Below, one piece after another: positions 43,470-53,722 of a DNA stretch of 64,000 nucleotides. The position numbers and the translations under genes were made by a program. The notes beneath the pieces were generated by a model that saw only the letters and a program-made list of their open reading frames with translations, ran no database searches and had not been told where the DNA came from. Every line of letters begins with the position of its first letter. The stretch's first letter is position 1. The DNA comes from Chitinophaga sp. 180180018-3 (GTDB lineage: Bacteria > Bacteroidota > Bacteroidia > Chitinophagales > Chitinophagaceae), in assembly GCF_037893185.1 (NCBI RefSeq), contig NZ_CP140772.1, positions 434,001-498,000 on the forward strand. Reading direction: 5' to 3'.

Positions 43470-44516
43470 TTAGCGGTTTAGTGATGAAAGTATTTCCCTG
43501 ATGGAAAAAGACGCAGCACATACTACTTCGTCGGCCGCACCGTAGTAGAGGGTGAGTTGATCATCCTTCACGGTGTGCCCGTTGGTAAATACCACATGCC
43601 CGAAGAAGCCGGTAAGTTCGTAGGGTGCTTCGGGGATCATGATGGGCTCTTCGCTACGAGCCAATACCACAGCGGGATTATGAAGGTCCAACAGCAGTGC
43701 ACCAAGGCCGTACCTGTGATTTTCATCGGCGCCGTGATATATCTCCAGCCAGCCAGCAGCTGTTTTAACAGGCGCTGCGCCGGCGCCAATGCGCACACTG
43801 TCCCAGCGGCCCGGTCTTGTTCGCGCGAGGCACTGATGATTCCCCCAATGCTGCGTATCAGGAGACTGCGCCAGCCATATGTAATTGCCGCCCAGATCTA
43901 CACTGCTGGGGCGGTGCAGCGCATAATAATATCCATTCACCGGTTCGGTAAACAGGGCGCAGTCTTTATTATGTGGTGGCAATATCAGGCCATGATGAGT
44001 GAAGTGTTTCCAGTTGCGGGTGGTGCGCATACCAACGGCAACGCCATTGGGCGATACTGAAGTAAAAGTAAGATAGTAAGTGTCGTTGATCTGTGTTACC
44101 CGGCAATCCTCCACGCCAAAGGTTTCCAGTGGCCCTTCTCCATGCAGCTGCGGATAATCGGCTGCTTCCTGAAAATCGATTCCGTTGCTGCTGTGAAAAA
44201 GTCGTAGGTGCGATAGCGTAGTCAGGTAATCCACGCCTTTGTAGCGGATTACGCGGGGATCGGTTGCGTCCAGCTGCGGATCGCTTTTGGCTATCTCAAT
44301 GATCTCGATACCGCCGTCTTTCAGCACGGGAAAAGAAATAGTATCTTCTTTTTGCTGCGGGCGTTCAGCTACCCTGATGATGAGCCAGGTTTTATTGTCG
44401 AATTCAAACACTCCGGGATTCAGCAGGCAGGCCACTTCCAGCCCGGGTCTGCTGGGCTTTACATTCGATGGGCGAAGCAACGGGTTCTGCAGAAATCTGT
44501 TAACCTTTATCGTCAT
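43470..44516 (-). CDS. GH130 family beta-mannoside phosphorylase or hydrolase
   Basis: A 348-residue cytoplasmic five-bladed propeller enzyme (no signal peptide). GH130 marks are RPGLEVACLLNPGVFEFDN, TDPRVIRYKGVDYLTTLSH (conserved Asp), EDCRVTQINDTYYLTFTS, NKDCALFTEP and YYALHRPSS. The Lys in NKDCALF and the His-Arg in ALHRP correspond to phosphate-binding positions of the phosphorylase members, so phosphorolysis of a beta-mannosyl linkage is favoured over hydrolysis. This reading by eye needs an alignment. It lies between SusD and the MFS gene in a - strand operon. The product would be mannose 1-phosphate plus a shorter sugar. Confidence 0.85.
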   Translation of the reverse strand: MTIKVNRFLQNPLLRPSNVKPSRPGLEVACLLNPGVFEFDNKTWLIIRVAERPQQKEDTISFPVLKDGGIEIIEIAKSDPQLDATDPRVIRYKGVDYLTTLSHLRLFHSSNGIDFQEAADYPQLHGEGPLETFGVEDCRVTQINDTYYLTFTSVSPNGVAVGMRTTRNWKHFTHHGLILPPHNKDCALFTEPVNGYYYALHRPSSVDLGGNYIWLAQSPDTQHWGNHQCLARTRPGRWDSVRIGAGAAPVKTAAGWLEIYHGADENHRYGLGALLLDLHNPAVVLARSEEPIMIPEAPYELTGFFGHVVFTNGHTVKDDQLTLYYGAADEVVCAASFSIREILSSLNR

Positions 44517-44585
44517 GGTCGTTTTTTTTGCATGGTTTCCGGCAGGAGCGTGACTATACGAAAATCAGGCCCCTGCCAGGATGAT

Positions 44586-46085
44586 TTAATAACCTGTGTT
44601 CTGGTGCAGTCCTAACAGATCTGCTTCGCGCTGCGGAATGGGCAGCAGCTTGTTGAACGGCTGCCAGCCATTGCCATAGTCGTGTATACCTTTCAGCGGA
44701 TCGGCGTCAGGGAATTTGGCAAGCACCGACTGGGCAAGATTCCAGCGTACCAGATCGTAGTAGCGATGTCCTTCCATTGCCAGCTCCACTCTTCTTTCAT
44801 GCTGAATGGCGGCAAGGAGAGCATTCTTATCGTTGGTGGTAACTGGTGGAAGATCTGTGGCCGGATGTGCTGCATATTTACGTGCTCTGGCGCGTACCCG
44901 TTCCAGATCGGCGCGTGCTTCTGCGAGTTGACCGAGGTTGGCATGGCATTCTGCTTTCCATAGCAATACATCGCCTAAGCGGATATATACAAAGTCAACG
45001 CCGCCATCGTCGATAGGGCTTACATTACTCATGAATTTGCGCACATTATAGCCGGTAACGGGCGACCATGCGGGATCGTAATTGCTGCCATCGAGGTATT
45101 TATCGCCTGCCTGGAACAGCGTGGCAGCGCGGCGCGGATCGCCGGGCTCGAAGGCATTCACCAGATCCTGCGTAGGAATTTCGAATCCCCATCCTTTACC
45201 CTGAGGGGCAAATACTGCATTGAGTACAGAGCCTTGTGAAGGTGTTTTACCTGCATCGTGCCGGGCAGCGAAAATGATTTCGCCGGCTTTCTCCCCGTTG
45301 CCGTTGAAGTTATCTTCGAAATGATCCAGTAGTATATAATTATTCTTTTCCACCTCGGCGATCTGTGTGAGGCAGTCCTGCCAGCGCTGGCGATACAGCA
45401 GGGTTTTGGCCAGCAATGCGTGGGCTGCACCGCTGGTGGCTCGCTGATAATTATCGGCATCATACGACGCGGGTAACACGCTGATGGCCTGATTCAGATC
45501 GCTTTCAATCTGTTCGTATACCTGCGTTGCCGGAGTACGTATAGTGTTATCCGTTAGTTTCTTTTCCGGAATCAGCAATGGAATATCACCAAAGTTAACG
45601 ACTAAACGAAAATAGTAGAATGCACGCAGGAACAGTGCCTCTCCCTGCAGGCGTTTCCATACGGCGGGGTCCAGGCCACTGACTTTACTGCCATCCTGTG
45701 AGAGCAGGGTATTGGCGGCATCGATGCCTTTATAATTGAAGCGCCAGATCCCCAGCACATTGTTGTTTTCGGGGAAGATACTGAAGGTTTGCAGGCGGCG
45801 CATGTCTTCCTGATCTCCCAGGCTGCCGCCGCCTTTTACAGCGTCGTCGCTCATGACATCGCCCACCACCCAATCGCGGGGAATACTACTGCCGTTATCC
45901 CAGTCCCAGTCGCCACGGAAGCGATTGGTGAGCGGAAGATACGCGGCATCAGTAGCCATGAGGAAATCATTTGGTTGTGTGAACACGTTATCACCGGTTA
46001 GTTTTCCCTGCGGATATTTTTCAAGCTGTTTGCTGCAGCCTGTGAAAACAGCGGAGAGTGTTAATATAGTGAGTAGTTTTTTCAT
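44586..46085 (-). CDS. SusD/RagB-family outer-membrane glycan-binding lipoprotein
   Basis: A 499-residue surface lipoprotein that caps the SusC channel and binds glycan. The lipobox is AVFTGCSKQ (Cys17). The SusD fold is seen in the N-terminal LEKYPQGKL...NDFLMATDAAY, the TPR-like segments LQGEALFLRAFYYFRLVVNFGDIPLL and ATSGAAHALLAKTLLYRQRWQDCL, and the C-terminal RVELAMEGHRYYDLVRWNLA with LLPIPQREADL. I chose the ATG at 46085; a longer frame to 46280 would overlap susC. Only 28 bp separate it from the susC stop. Ligand unknown; the GH130 gene suggests a mannose-containing glycan. Confidence 0.94.
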   Translation of the reverse strand: MKKLLTILTLSAVFTGCSKQLEKYPQGKLTGDNVFTQPNDFLMATDAAYLPLTNRFRGDWDWDNGSSIPRDWVVGDVMSDDAVKGGGSLGDQEDMRRLQTFSIFPENNNVLGIWRFNYKGIDAANTLLSQDGSKVSGLDPAVWKRLQGEALFLRAFYYFRLVVNFGDIPLLIPEKKLTDNTIRTPATQVYEQIESDLNQAISVLPASYDADNYQRATSGAAHALLAKTLLYRQRWQDCLTQIAEVEKNNYILLDHFEDNFNGNGEKAGEIIFAARHDAGKTPSQGSVLNAVFAPQGKGWGFEIPTQDLVNAFEPGDPRRAATLFQAGDKYLDGSNYDPAWSPVTGYNVRKFMSNVSPIDDGGVDFVYIRLGDVLLWKAECHANLGQLAEARADLERVRARARKYAAHPATDLPPVTTNDKNALLAAIQHERRVELAMEGHRYYDLVRWNLAQSVLAKFPDADPLKGIHDYGNGWQPFNKLLPIPQREADLLGLHQNTGY

Positions 46086-46113
46086 GATGATCAGTTTTAA
46101 ATGCAGCAATCTT

Positions 46114-49100
46114 TTAGAATCCCAGCTGGAGGCCGAACGTAAAGGTTTTTGACGGAGGATAAGTACCCATGTCGATGCCCACGGCCATATCTGCATAGTT
46201 GGCCAGGTTTTCATTCGTATATAATTCCGGGTCCATGCCGCCGTATTTGGTGATGGTGAACAGGTTTTGCGCACTCGCATAAATGCGGGCGTTGGTAAAG
46301 CCGATGCGTTTCAGCGTTGCCGCCGGCAGGGTATACCCGAGCATAATGTTTTTCAATCTGAGATAGCTGCCATTCTGTATATACCTGTCGGACGTGCGGC
46401 GATTATTATTAGGATCGAGGAAAGTAGCCCGTGGCGTGGTATTGCTGGTGCCTTCCCCGTGCCAGCGGTTTTTATAAAAATCTTCCTTGTTATTGAATCC
46501 GCGTCCGTCGAAGCTGTTAATGATATTATCTACTTCATTATAGATCTGATTACCCTGTACGCCATTGAAGAACAACGTGAGGTCGAATTGTTTGTAGTTA
46601 ACGCCGGCGCTCAGGCTGTACAACAGTTTAGGGTTGGGATTACCGATGATGGTGCGATCGGCATCATCTATTTTACCATCGTTGTTGACATCTACGAAAC
46701 GGATGTCGCCGGGCTTGGCGTTGGGTTGATAGAGTTCGTTTTTGCTGTTCTTATAGTTCTGTATTTCCTGGTCGTTCTGGAAGATGCCATTGGTTTTATA
46801 TCCGTAGAAAGAGCTGATGGGCTGGCCTTCCCGGAGAATGACGCGGCCTGATCCGGCACTGAATATCTGTTCTTTCCCTTTGTAGAGGGATACAACTTTA
46901 TTGCGGAGCGTAGTAACGTTAGCGCCTATATTAAAATTCAGATCTTTGCCAATGGCCTGTTTATAGCCTGCCGTAATTTCCACACCCTTATTGCTCATCT
47001 TAGCGCCGTTAACGTAGGCGGGGGCTGCGTCTCCGTTAGTATAGGAAGAAGGCAGCTGGATGAGAATATCGCTGGAAAGTTTGCTGAAATAATCTACGCT
47101 GAGTGTGAGCGCCCCTTTGAGGAATCCTGCATCCACACCGATATTAGATTGTGTGGTGGTTTCCCATTTTACATCGGGGTTGCCTCTGCTGACTACCTGC
47201 AACAGATTATTGGTGGTGGAATAGATAGTAGCAAAAGGATATAGTCCTATGTCCTGGTTGCCGAGCTGGCCCCAGCCACCGCGGATTTTCAGGTCACTCA
47301 GCCACGTCAGATCTTTCATGAAGTTTTCTCTCGCAATGTTCCAACCTGCTGAGAAGGAGGGGAAATAGCCCCAGCGGTTGGCGGCACTGAAGCGTGATGA
47401 AGCATCGGCGCGCATGTTCACATTGAGGAGGTATTTATTGTCGTAGGCGTAGGTGACTCTGCCGAAGTACGACATCAACGCCCATTCTTCCAGGATACCA
47501 TCGTTGAATTGCTGTCCGGAGCCATAGGTCAGGTATTGCAGGCTGGGAGTGAGGTCCGCCCGATTGTCGTAGCCGTTGCGGGAGGCAGAGAGGTAATCCA
47601 CTTTGGCGGTGATGTATTCTGATCCCAATGTTACGCCTACGTCGTGATGACCATTGAAGTTGTGGTTATAGTTGAGCACATTGGTCCAGTTGATGGTGGT
47701 GTAGCGGTTCCGGTATTTATCCAGACTTTTATCCTTATCCTGCAGGATAGTACGATCGCCGGGTATCTGACCGCTGTATTGTTGTTGTTCTGCGAAGTAG
47801 ACATCCGTGCCGAGGTCGGTACGAAGTTTAAAATCCTTCGCAAACCGGGCTTCGGCAAACACATTGCCCAGCAGGCGGTATCGGTTTTCGGTGCGGGTGC
47901 GGTAATCGGCAATGGCCAGCGGGTTCTTGCCGTCTCCGTACAGCAGGGCGCTGTTATACAGATATGCTGGCGGAAGATCGGTCAGCAGACCGGTTTTTGA
48001 GTCGTATACCGGGATGGCGTTGGGCCTGATGAGTGCATAGCGTACTACACCCGGAAGGCTGCCGGGGCGTGCGCCATCGCCGGAAGCGCCGATCTCCTGC
48101 GTTTTATCGAAGCTAAGGTTGAGGTTTTCGCCTACGCGCAGCCAGCTTTTTACGTCGCTGCTGACATTGGAACGCAGACCGTATCTTTTAAAGTTGGAAT
48201 TGATAATGGTACCATCCTGGTTCACTACGTTTCCGGAAAGGTAGTAGCGGGTTTTGTCGTTTCCGCCGGAGAAATTCAGGTTATAACGCTGGGTGACTGC
48301 CTGGCGGAAAACGGCATCCAGCCAGTTGGTATTCGGCAATTTGGAAGGATCGTCGAGGTTGCGGGTGGTGGAGCCATCGTTTTTAAAAGCTTCGTTCTGT
48401 AGCTCGATAAACTGGCTGGTGTTGAGCATTTTGGGCAACCCGCTGGCGTGAGCGATGCCATAGGCTACATCCAGTCCTATTTCACTTTTCCCGGCCTGGC
48501 CTGTTTTGGTGGTAACGAGGATCACCCCATTGGCGGCCCTGGAACCATAGATAGCTGCTGCGGCAGCATCTTTCAATACTTCAATAGATGCAATGTCGTT
48601 GGGAGAAATAGAATTGAGACCGCTATTCATGGGTACGCCGTCTATTACATAGAGCGGGTTGCTGCTCTGGCTGAGCGAACCAATACCGCGGATACGTACC
48701 ACTGCTTCGGTACCTGGCGCGCCGGTAGGAGAGGTAACAGTTACACCCGGCGCCTGACCCTGCAGGGCTGTGGTAATATCTACCGCCTGAGTTTTGGTAA
48801 GTGCTTTTCCGTCGATGGAAGAAATGGCCCCCGTTACCTGCGTACGTTTCTGGGTGCCATACCCGATTACCACAAAATCTTTCAGCGCCACTTCATCTTT
48901 CTTCATCGTTACATCCAGGGGCCCGCTGCCGCTATAGGTAATAGTCCGCGGAATATAGCCTATAAAAGAGAACTGCAGGATGGAGCTGCCACTACCAGCG
49001 AGTGTAATAGCATAGGTGCCATCGGGGCCGGAAACGACGCCATTTTTTGAATTGGCTTGTACAACAGTCACGCCTGGAAGAGGGGTGCCTTGTTCATCGC

Positions 49101-49191
49101 TGATCCTGCCGGTTACCTTTACCTGCGCCATGGCAGTTTGTCCGAGCAGTAACAGCAACATAACTGTCATCAGATGTGTCCAGTTTTTCAT
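46114..49191 (-). CDS. SusC/RagA-family TonB-dependent outer-membrane transporter
   Basis: A 1025-residue outer-membrane importer. It has a signal peptide ending near TAMAQV, a carboxypeptidase-D-regulatory-like domain (GRISDEQGTPLPGVTVVQ), and the plug with VVIGYGTQKRTQVTGAIS and IRGIGSLSQSSNPLYVIDGVPMN-like sequence. The SusC signature IEVLKDAAAAAIYGSRAANGV is present. The 22-strand barrel ends in an aromatic residue (GLQLGF), as required for insertion. It heads the operon susC-susD-GH130-MFS-lipoprotein and is probably induced by the hybrid regulator encoded next to it. No anti-sigma-interacting STN domain is visible. Confidence 0.95.
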   Translation of the reverse strand: MKNWTHLMTVMLLLLLGQTAMAQVKVTGRISDEQGTPLPGVTVVQANSKNGVVSGPDGTYAITLAGSGSSILQFSFIGYIPRTITYSGSGPLDVTMKKDEVALKDFVVIGYGTQKRTQVTGAISSIDGKALTKTQAVDITTALQGQAPGVTVTSPTGAPGTEAVVRIRGIGSLSQSSNPLYVIDGVPMNSGLNSISPNDIASIEVLKDAAAAAIYGSRAANGVILVTTKTGQAGKSEIGLDVAYGIAHASGLPKMLNTSQFIELQNEAFKNDGSTTRNLDDPSKLPNTNWLDAVFRQAVTQRYNLNFSGGNDKTRYYLSGNVVNQDGTIINSNFKRYGLRSNVSSDVKSWLRVGENLNLSFDKTQEIGASGDGARPGSLPGVVRYALIRPNAIPVYDSKTGLLTDLPPAYLYNSALLYGDGKNPLAIADYRTRTENRYRLLGNVFAEARFAKDFKLRTDLGTDVYFAEQQQYSGQIPGDRTILQDKDKSLDKYRNRYTTINWTNVLNYNHNFNGHHDVGVTLGSEYITAKVDYLSASRNGYDNRADLTPSLQYLTYGSGQQFNDGILEEWALMSYFGRVTYAYDNKYLLNVNMRADASSRFSAANRWGYFPSFSAGWNIARENFMKDLTWLSDLKIRGGWGQLGNQDIGLYPFATIYSTTNNLLQVVSRGNPDVKWETTTQSNIGVDAGFLKGALTLSVDYFSKLSSDILIQLPSSYTNGDAAPAYVNGAKMSNKGVEITAGYKQAIGKDLNFNIGANVTTLRNKVVSLYKGKEQIFSAGSGRVILREGQPISSFYGYKTNGIFQNDQEIQNYKNSKNELYQPNAKPGDIRFVDVNNDGKIDDADRTIIGNPNPKLLYSLSAGVNYKQFDLTLFFNGVQGNQIYNEVDNIINSFDGRGFNNKEDFYKNRWHGEGTSNTTPRATFLDPNNNRRTSDRYIQNGSYLRLKNIMLGYTLPAATLKRIGFTNARIYASAQNLFTITKYGGMDPELYTNENLANYADMAVGIDMGTYPPSKTFTFGLQLGF

Positions 49192-49494
49192 TCGTAGAAA
49201 TTTAATGGTTCCATTTTCCCGGTTGCACAGATCAGGATGGAACCGGTTTTTAAAAAAATTGAATAATGAATAGATCTGAATCGGTGGAATTACAATGCTT
49301 GTTTTTTCACACGTTGGATTTTGATTGCTTCGTGGGTTAAAATTAGCGGTAAGCAGATGGAAAGAGCTGTACTATAGTTACAAATAAGTGTACAATACGT
49401 TCAATGGTGTCTATCTAACTAATTGATTATTAATAAATAATAATTTTATTTATCAAGATGTGATAAAAACTGCGGGATGATCATGCCTGGTTTT
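49192..49494. promoter_or_regulatory. susC upstream region
   Basis: The 303-bp gap between the HTCS gene end and the susC start (both on the - strand). It holds an inverted repeat GGTTCCAT (49207-49214) with ATGGAACC (49237-49244) directly before susC, likely in its leader, and an AT-rich stretch at 49420-49460. Promoter and regulator sites for the PUL are expected here; I could not define the boxes. Confidence 0.4.
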
Positions 49495-52400
49495 TTAAAC
49501 AGTTGTCTGTTTTTCGCGATATTCATTTGGGGAGCAGTTAAAGAGCTTTTTAAACTCGCGGAAGAAATAAGATTGGTTATTGAATCCGGTTTTATAAAAG
49601 ATTTCGGCAACTGTCAGCTGGGTTTTTTCGAGGAGGCGGGCGGCATTTTTCAGGCGGATGTACCGGATAAATTCTCCGGGTGTCATATTGGAAATAGTTT
49701 TCAACTTACGATATAGTTGCATCTTACTAAGGTGCATTTGTTTTTCCAGTACTTCGGCATTGAGGGTTTCATCGTCAATTTTTTCCTCTATGATACGCAC
49801 GAGCTCCTGCAGGAATTTTTTGTCTTCATCTTCCATCTCCGTTTCTTCCAGTTGTGCAATAGGATTATTTCTGCTGAAAATTTCGTGCAGCCTTTGGCGG
49901 TATTCCAGCAGTTTGCGGACCCTTACCAGCAGATGTGCGGCATGAAAGGGTTTGGGCAGGTAGGCATCGGCGCCGGCTTCATAGCCTTCTGTTTGCTGAT
50001 CGATAGTACCTCTGGCAGAGAGGATAATGAAAGGAATATGACAGGTACTGGCGGCATTTTTAACTTTATTACACAATTCCAGTCCGTTCATATCGGGCAT
50101 CATAATATCGCTGATGATCAGATCAGGGGTCAGCTGGCGGATAAGTTCCAGCGCATCTGTACCGTCGGAGGCCTCGTATATAATATATTGGTCTGTCAAC
50201 AGATCCTTCAGCAGCTGCCGGATGGCGTATTCATCTTCCACTACCAATATACTTTTCTTGTACTCCTCCTGCAGACTTTGTATGCGGGTAAGTTTATTAG
50301 GATCCACGGAGGGCTCTTCCCGGGAGATGTCGGCCGTAACAGAGCGGAGCAGGTAAGACGGATCAGCATCAGCCTGCGCCAGTGTAGTGCCGGTGGCTTC
50401 CTGCAGCGGGATAGTTACCCGGAAAGCAACGCCGTTGTTTTCATTGGCGGCGGTAATATTTCCTTTCAACAGCTGTACAAGTTGTTGTGTGAAAGCCAAT
50501 CCTATACCGGTGCCAAAGCGGCCCTGGGTGTGGTTTCCCGTGGTGAAAAAGCGCGTGAAAATATTTTCCAGCTGTTCGTCCGGGATATGGCTGCCGGAAT
50601 TATACATATATATTTCCAGTGCGTTGCGTTGCCGGGAAGCCCGGAAGATGACCTGCTGGTTTCGGCCGGTATGCTTAAAAGCATTGCTCAGCAGGTTAAA
50701 CAGGATCTTCTCCAGCTTGTCTTTGTCCATCGGGGCCACCATACCAGCTGCGATATTCACTTCATAATGCAGGGATTTCTGCCGGCAGAGATGCGCGAAC
50801 AATCCGGCTACGTTTTCCAATAGCGCGGATATATTGAGCAATGAATAATGATTTTCGGGGAAGCCGGCTTCTACGCGCCGGAACTCGAGCAGTTGCTGTA
50901 CCAGGTAGGTCAGGCGGGAAGCCTGCTGATGCACGAGCGACTGGTTGTAGCTATCAGCGGGTTGTTCCCTGCCGCGTTCCGCGGCTCCCACAATCAGGGT
51001 CAGCGGTGTTTGTAATTCATGGGCAATGTTGGTGAAAAACTGCAACTGTTCTTTATGGACTTCTTCCTCTTTTTTGCGGAGCAGGTGTTCCATTTCCAGC
51101 TGATGCTTCATTTCCAGTTTGTTTCTCCTGTACAGCCAGAAGGAAGTGCCTGCGCCGCCGATCAGCAGGAGGTAGAGCAGATAAGCGGGCCAGGTGAGCC
51201 AGAAGTAGGGTTTCACGGTGAGTGTGAGCAGGGTGCCGGGAGGCGTCCATACGCCTTCGCCGTTGCTCCATTTCACTTTCAGCTGATAAGTGCCTGGCAA
51301 TATGTTGCTGTAAACAATGCGGGCATTACCGCCGGTGTATTGCCAGTCTTTATCGTATCCTTCCAGCATCCAGGCATATTCGCATTTCTCTGAGTGAAGA
51401 AAGCTCACGGCTTTGGCCTGCAGCTCGAAAAAATTATCGCGGCGTGCCAACGTATAGGCGAGGGGGTTATACCCTCCCGGTTGCAGTACCAACAGGCCAT
51501 TTTCCTTTGAAACGCCTGCCAGTTGTAATCCGGAGATCAGGAGGTTGGGGCAGGCTGTTTTTTCGCGGATATCTGCCGGCAGAAAATAATTGAAGCCATA
51601 GATACCTCCGAAATACAGGCGGCCGCCCGTATCTTTCCACACAGCGCCATCGCTGAATTCGTTGCTTTGCAGACCGTCGGCTTCCTGGAAGTGCGAGATT
51701 TCATTGTTAACGGGATTAATACGTGCCAGGCCTTTGTTGGTGCTGACCCATATCATGCCGTTATTATCCTGTGTAATAGCGTGTATGGTATTGTTGGGCA
51801 GCCCGTTGCTGGTATTGAACCGGGTAAAGGCAGGCCGTGCATCGAGTACAGCCGATTCGGGAGTGCTGTTTAAACCGTAGCTGGTGCCTATCCACAGCCG
51901 TTGTTGCCGGTCGCGGTACAGGGCCAGCACATCGTTGTGCGACAAGCTGCTGTCGTAGCTGAATGCTTTAAAGCTCCTGAACTGGCGGGTTGTTTTATCG
52001 AACAGATTGAGGCCTCCGTAGCGGCAACCTATCCAGATACTATTACCGGGGCCGGGTGCGAGGGAGTAGATGATATCGTTAGCCGGACCGGTATCAGTAC
52101 CGTTGAAGGTAAATTGTTCGAAGCTGGCAATGGCTAATCCGGTTGTTTGTTTTTTTATATGAAGATGTATCAGTCCGTATCCGCTGGTGCCCAGCCATAC
52201 ACTGCCATCTGCATCAGGAAGAACGGCGTATACGGATCCGAAAGGAGCTACGCGGTTATAGCCATCCATCATGGTCCATTTGATGAACTGTTTATGCAGC
52301 TGATCGTAGATATTAATACCTTTCCCATCGGTGCCGATATATATAAGGCTGTCGCGGCCGGGGCTGAGTGCAAATACCGCGTTATTCTCCAGCTGGCCGG

Positions 52401-53559
52401 CAAATAACTGTTGCTGTCTGATACCGGCAGCAGGAGCGTTAAATCCGGGCAGGCAGATGATGCCGTTGCCTTTAGTGCCGACCCAGAGATCGTTTCCGTT
52501 GGCGCAGAAGGCCCGGATGGGTTTATTCCATGCGGGGCCGCCGTTGGCGCGGGTGATGGCGTTGAAGAACATCGACTGCGGCGCCACCCTGATAATGCCG
52601 TTGCCGTCGGTGCCGCACCAGAGCACATCTTCACTGCCGGTAGCCCAGCTGATGATTTTCATATCCTGGATTTGCCTGATGGCAGTGCTGTTGAGGGAAT
52701 CGGGCTGGAATCGGGTGTTGTAGGCCCCGAACCCTTGCGTATTCCAGGCGAGCAGGTAATGATCGCGATAGCGGATCATAGCATTTACCGCATGTGGCAA
52801 TGTAGTTTGCAGCTGAGGCTGCAGGGATGGTGTATTCACTGCCATCAGCTCGTGGCTGGCGTTCGTGAAGAAAATTTTTCTTTCAGGTGCATACAAATCC
52901 TGCACGTCTTCATATTTCCGCATCAGTTGCCATTGCTCCTGCCAGTGCGTATATACTTCCAGGTGGCCGTTGGAACGCAGTATCCAGAGGCGGTTGTCGG
53001 TATCGAATAATGCCCGGTTAATGCGGCTTCCGGAAGCGGGCAGGGAACAGTTTACAAATGAATCAGCAGCAGGATCGTAGCGGGTCAGCATTTCCTGGCG
53101 GATCAGGCAATAGAGCTGCCCGGCGGTATCGGTTACAAGATTGTATTCCTGTTCGCTGATCCGGCGACGTTGCTGCCGTCCGTAGAAATAATTATAGAAC
53201 CGGCCGGTTTGTTTATCGTAGCGGGAAACTCCCTCTATAGTACTTATCCAGATCCTGCGCTGACCGTCTTCCGTCACCTGGAGCACCACGTTATTTCCGA
53301 TACTGCGAATGGAATTGTCTTTGCTATAGTTGAATACATGAAAGGCAGTGCCGTCGTACAGATTCAGGCCATCCCAGGTACCTGCCCAAAGGAGTTTATC
53401 GGAGTCGAGGAAAAGCGAGTTGACAGCGCTGTTGGAAAGGCCGTTGCGGTTATCGAGTTGCTGCAATACATAGGGCGTGCCATGGTCCGCTTTAACGGTT
53501 GGCATACAGGTAAAAAAGCATTGCAGCAGGCAAACGACCATCAGAGACACTCGCTTCAT
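49495..53559 (-). CDS. hybrid two-component system regulator (HTCS) of the PUL
   Basis: A 1354-residue single-chain sensor and regulator spanning the inner membrane. In order: signal peptide; periplasmic sensor of two-component-regulator propeller repeats (residues about 30-690, with recurring LWAGTWDGLNLYD, IWISTIEGVSRYD, LWIGTSYGLN and similar); a Y_Y_Y domain; a membrane span near 780-800 (WPAYLLYLLLIGGAGTSFWLY). Then come HisKA with FFTNIAHELQTPLTLI (His), HATPase with FGTGIGLAFTQQLV, a receiver with SDIMMPDMNG, and an AraC-type HTH at the C-terminus (MTPGEFIRYIRLKNAARLL). This class binds a specific oligosaccharide and activates the neighbouring susC operon. Ligand unknown. Confidence 0.95.
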   Translation of the reverse strand: MKRVSLMVVCLLQCFFTCMPTVKADHGTPYVLQQLDNRNGLSNSAVNSLFLDSDKLLWAGTWDGLNLYDGTAFHVFNYSKDNSIRSIGNNVVLQVTEDGQRRIWISTIEGVSRYDKQTGRFYNYFYGRQQRRRISEQEYNLVTDTAGQLYCLIRQEMLTRYDPAADSFVNCSLPASGSRINRALFDTDNRLWILRSNGHLEVYTHWQEQWQLMRKYEDVQDLYAPERKIFFTNASHELMAVNTPSLQPQLQTTLPHAVNAMIRYRDHYLLAWNTQGFGAYNTRFQPDSLNSTAIRQIQDMKIISWATGSEDVLWCGTDGNGIIRVAPQSMFFNAITRANGGPAWNKPIRAFCANGNDLWVGTKGNGIICLPGFNAPAAGIRQQQLFAGQLENNAVFALSPGRDSLIYIGTDGKGINIYDQLHKQFIKWTMMDGYNRVAPFGSVYAVLPDADGSVWLGTSGYGLIHLHIKKQTTGLAIASFEQFTFNGTDTGPANDIIYSLAPGPGNSIWIGCRYGGLNLFDKTTRQFRSFKAFSYDSSLSHNDVLALYRDRQQRLWIGTSYGLNSTPESAVLDARPAFTRFNTSNGLPNNTIHAITQDNNGMIWVSTNKGLARINPVNNEISHFQEADGLQSNEFSDGAVWKDTGGRLYFGGIYGFNYFLPADIREKTACPNLLISGLQLAGVSKENGLLVLQPGGYNPLAYTLARRDNFFELQAKAVSFLHSEKCEYAWMLEGYDKDWQYTGGNARIVYSNILPGTYQLKVKWSNGEGVWTPPGTLLTLTVKPYFWLTWPAYLLYLLLIGGAGTSFWLYRRNKLEMKHQLEMEHLLRKKEEEVHKEQLQFFTNIAHELQTPLTLIVGAAERGREQPADSYNQSLVHQQASRLTYLVQQLLEFRRVEAGFPENHYSLLNISALLENVAGLFAHLCRQKSLHYEVNIAAGMVAPMDKDKLEKILFNLLSNAFKHTGRNQQVIFRASRQRNALEIYMYNSGSHIPDEQLENIFTRFFTTGNHTQGRFGTGIGLAFTQQLVQLLKGNITAANENNGVAFRVTIPLQEATGTTLAQADADPSYLLRSVTADISREEPSVDPNKLTRIQSLQEEYKKSILVVEDEYAIRQLLKDLLTDQYIIYEASDGTDALELIRQLTPDLIISDIMMPDMNGLELCNKVKNAASTCHIPFIILSARGTIDQQTEGYEAGADAYLPKPFHAAHLLVRVRKLLEYRQRLHEIFSRNNPIAQLEETEMEDEDKKFLQELVRIIEEKIDDETLNAEVLEKQMHLSKMQLYRKLKTISNMTPGEFIRYIRLKNAARLLEKTQLTVAEIFYKTGFNNQSYFFREFKKLFNCSPNEYREKQTTV

Positions 53560-53661
53560 AACGTTGTTTTGTACAGGCAGTGCGGCCTAAGGATAGTAAG
53601 TTACTAAATTTAGGCGGGAGGAGGTTAACATCTTTTACCTGCGGTGAAGCGGAGTTAAAGC

Positions 53662-53722
53662 AACCTGGCTGGACAACCAGGTTCTTTCTTTTTCAACCAA
53701 ACCTGGTTTATGGTACCAGGTT
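53662..53722. terminator. two tandem hairpins sharing one stem sequence
   Basis: AACCTGG (53662-53668) pairs with CCAGGTT (53677-53683). A second copy, AACCTGGT (53700-53707), pairs with ACCAGGTT (53715-53722); its right arm lies in the last codons of the NTF2-like gene. They sit between the end of that gene and the HTCS gene on the - strand. Termination is likely; T-runs are weak on the - strand. Confidence 0.45.

Noticed and set aside
49717..50823. Open frame of 368 codons on the + strand inside the HTCS gene
   Set aside because: Antisense shadow of the kinase, receiver and AraC domains.
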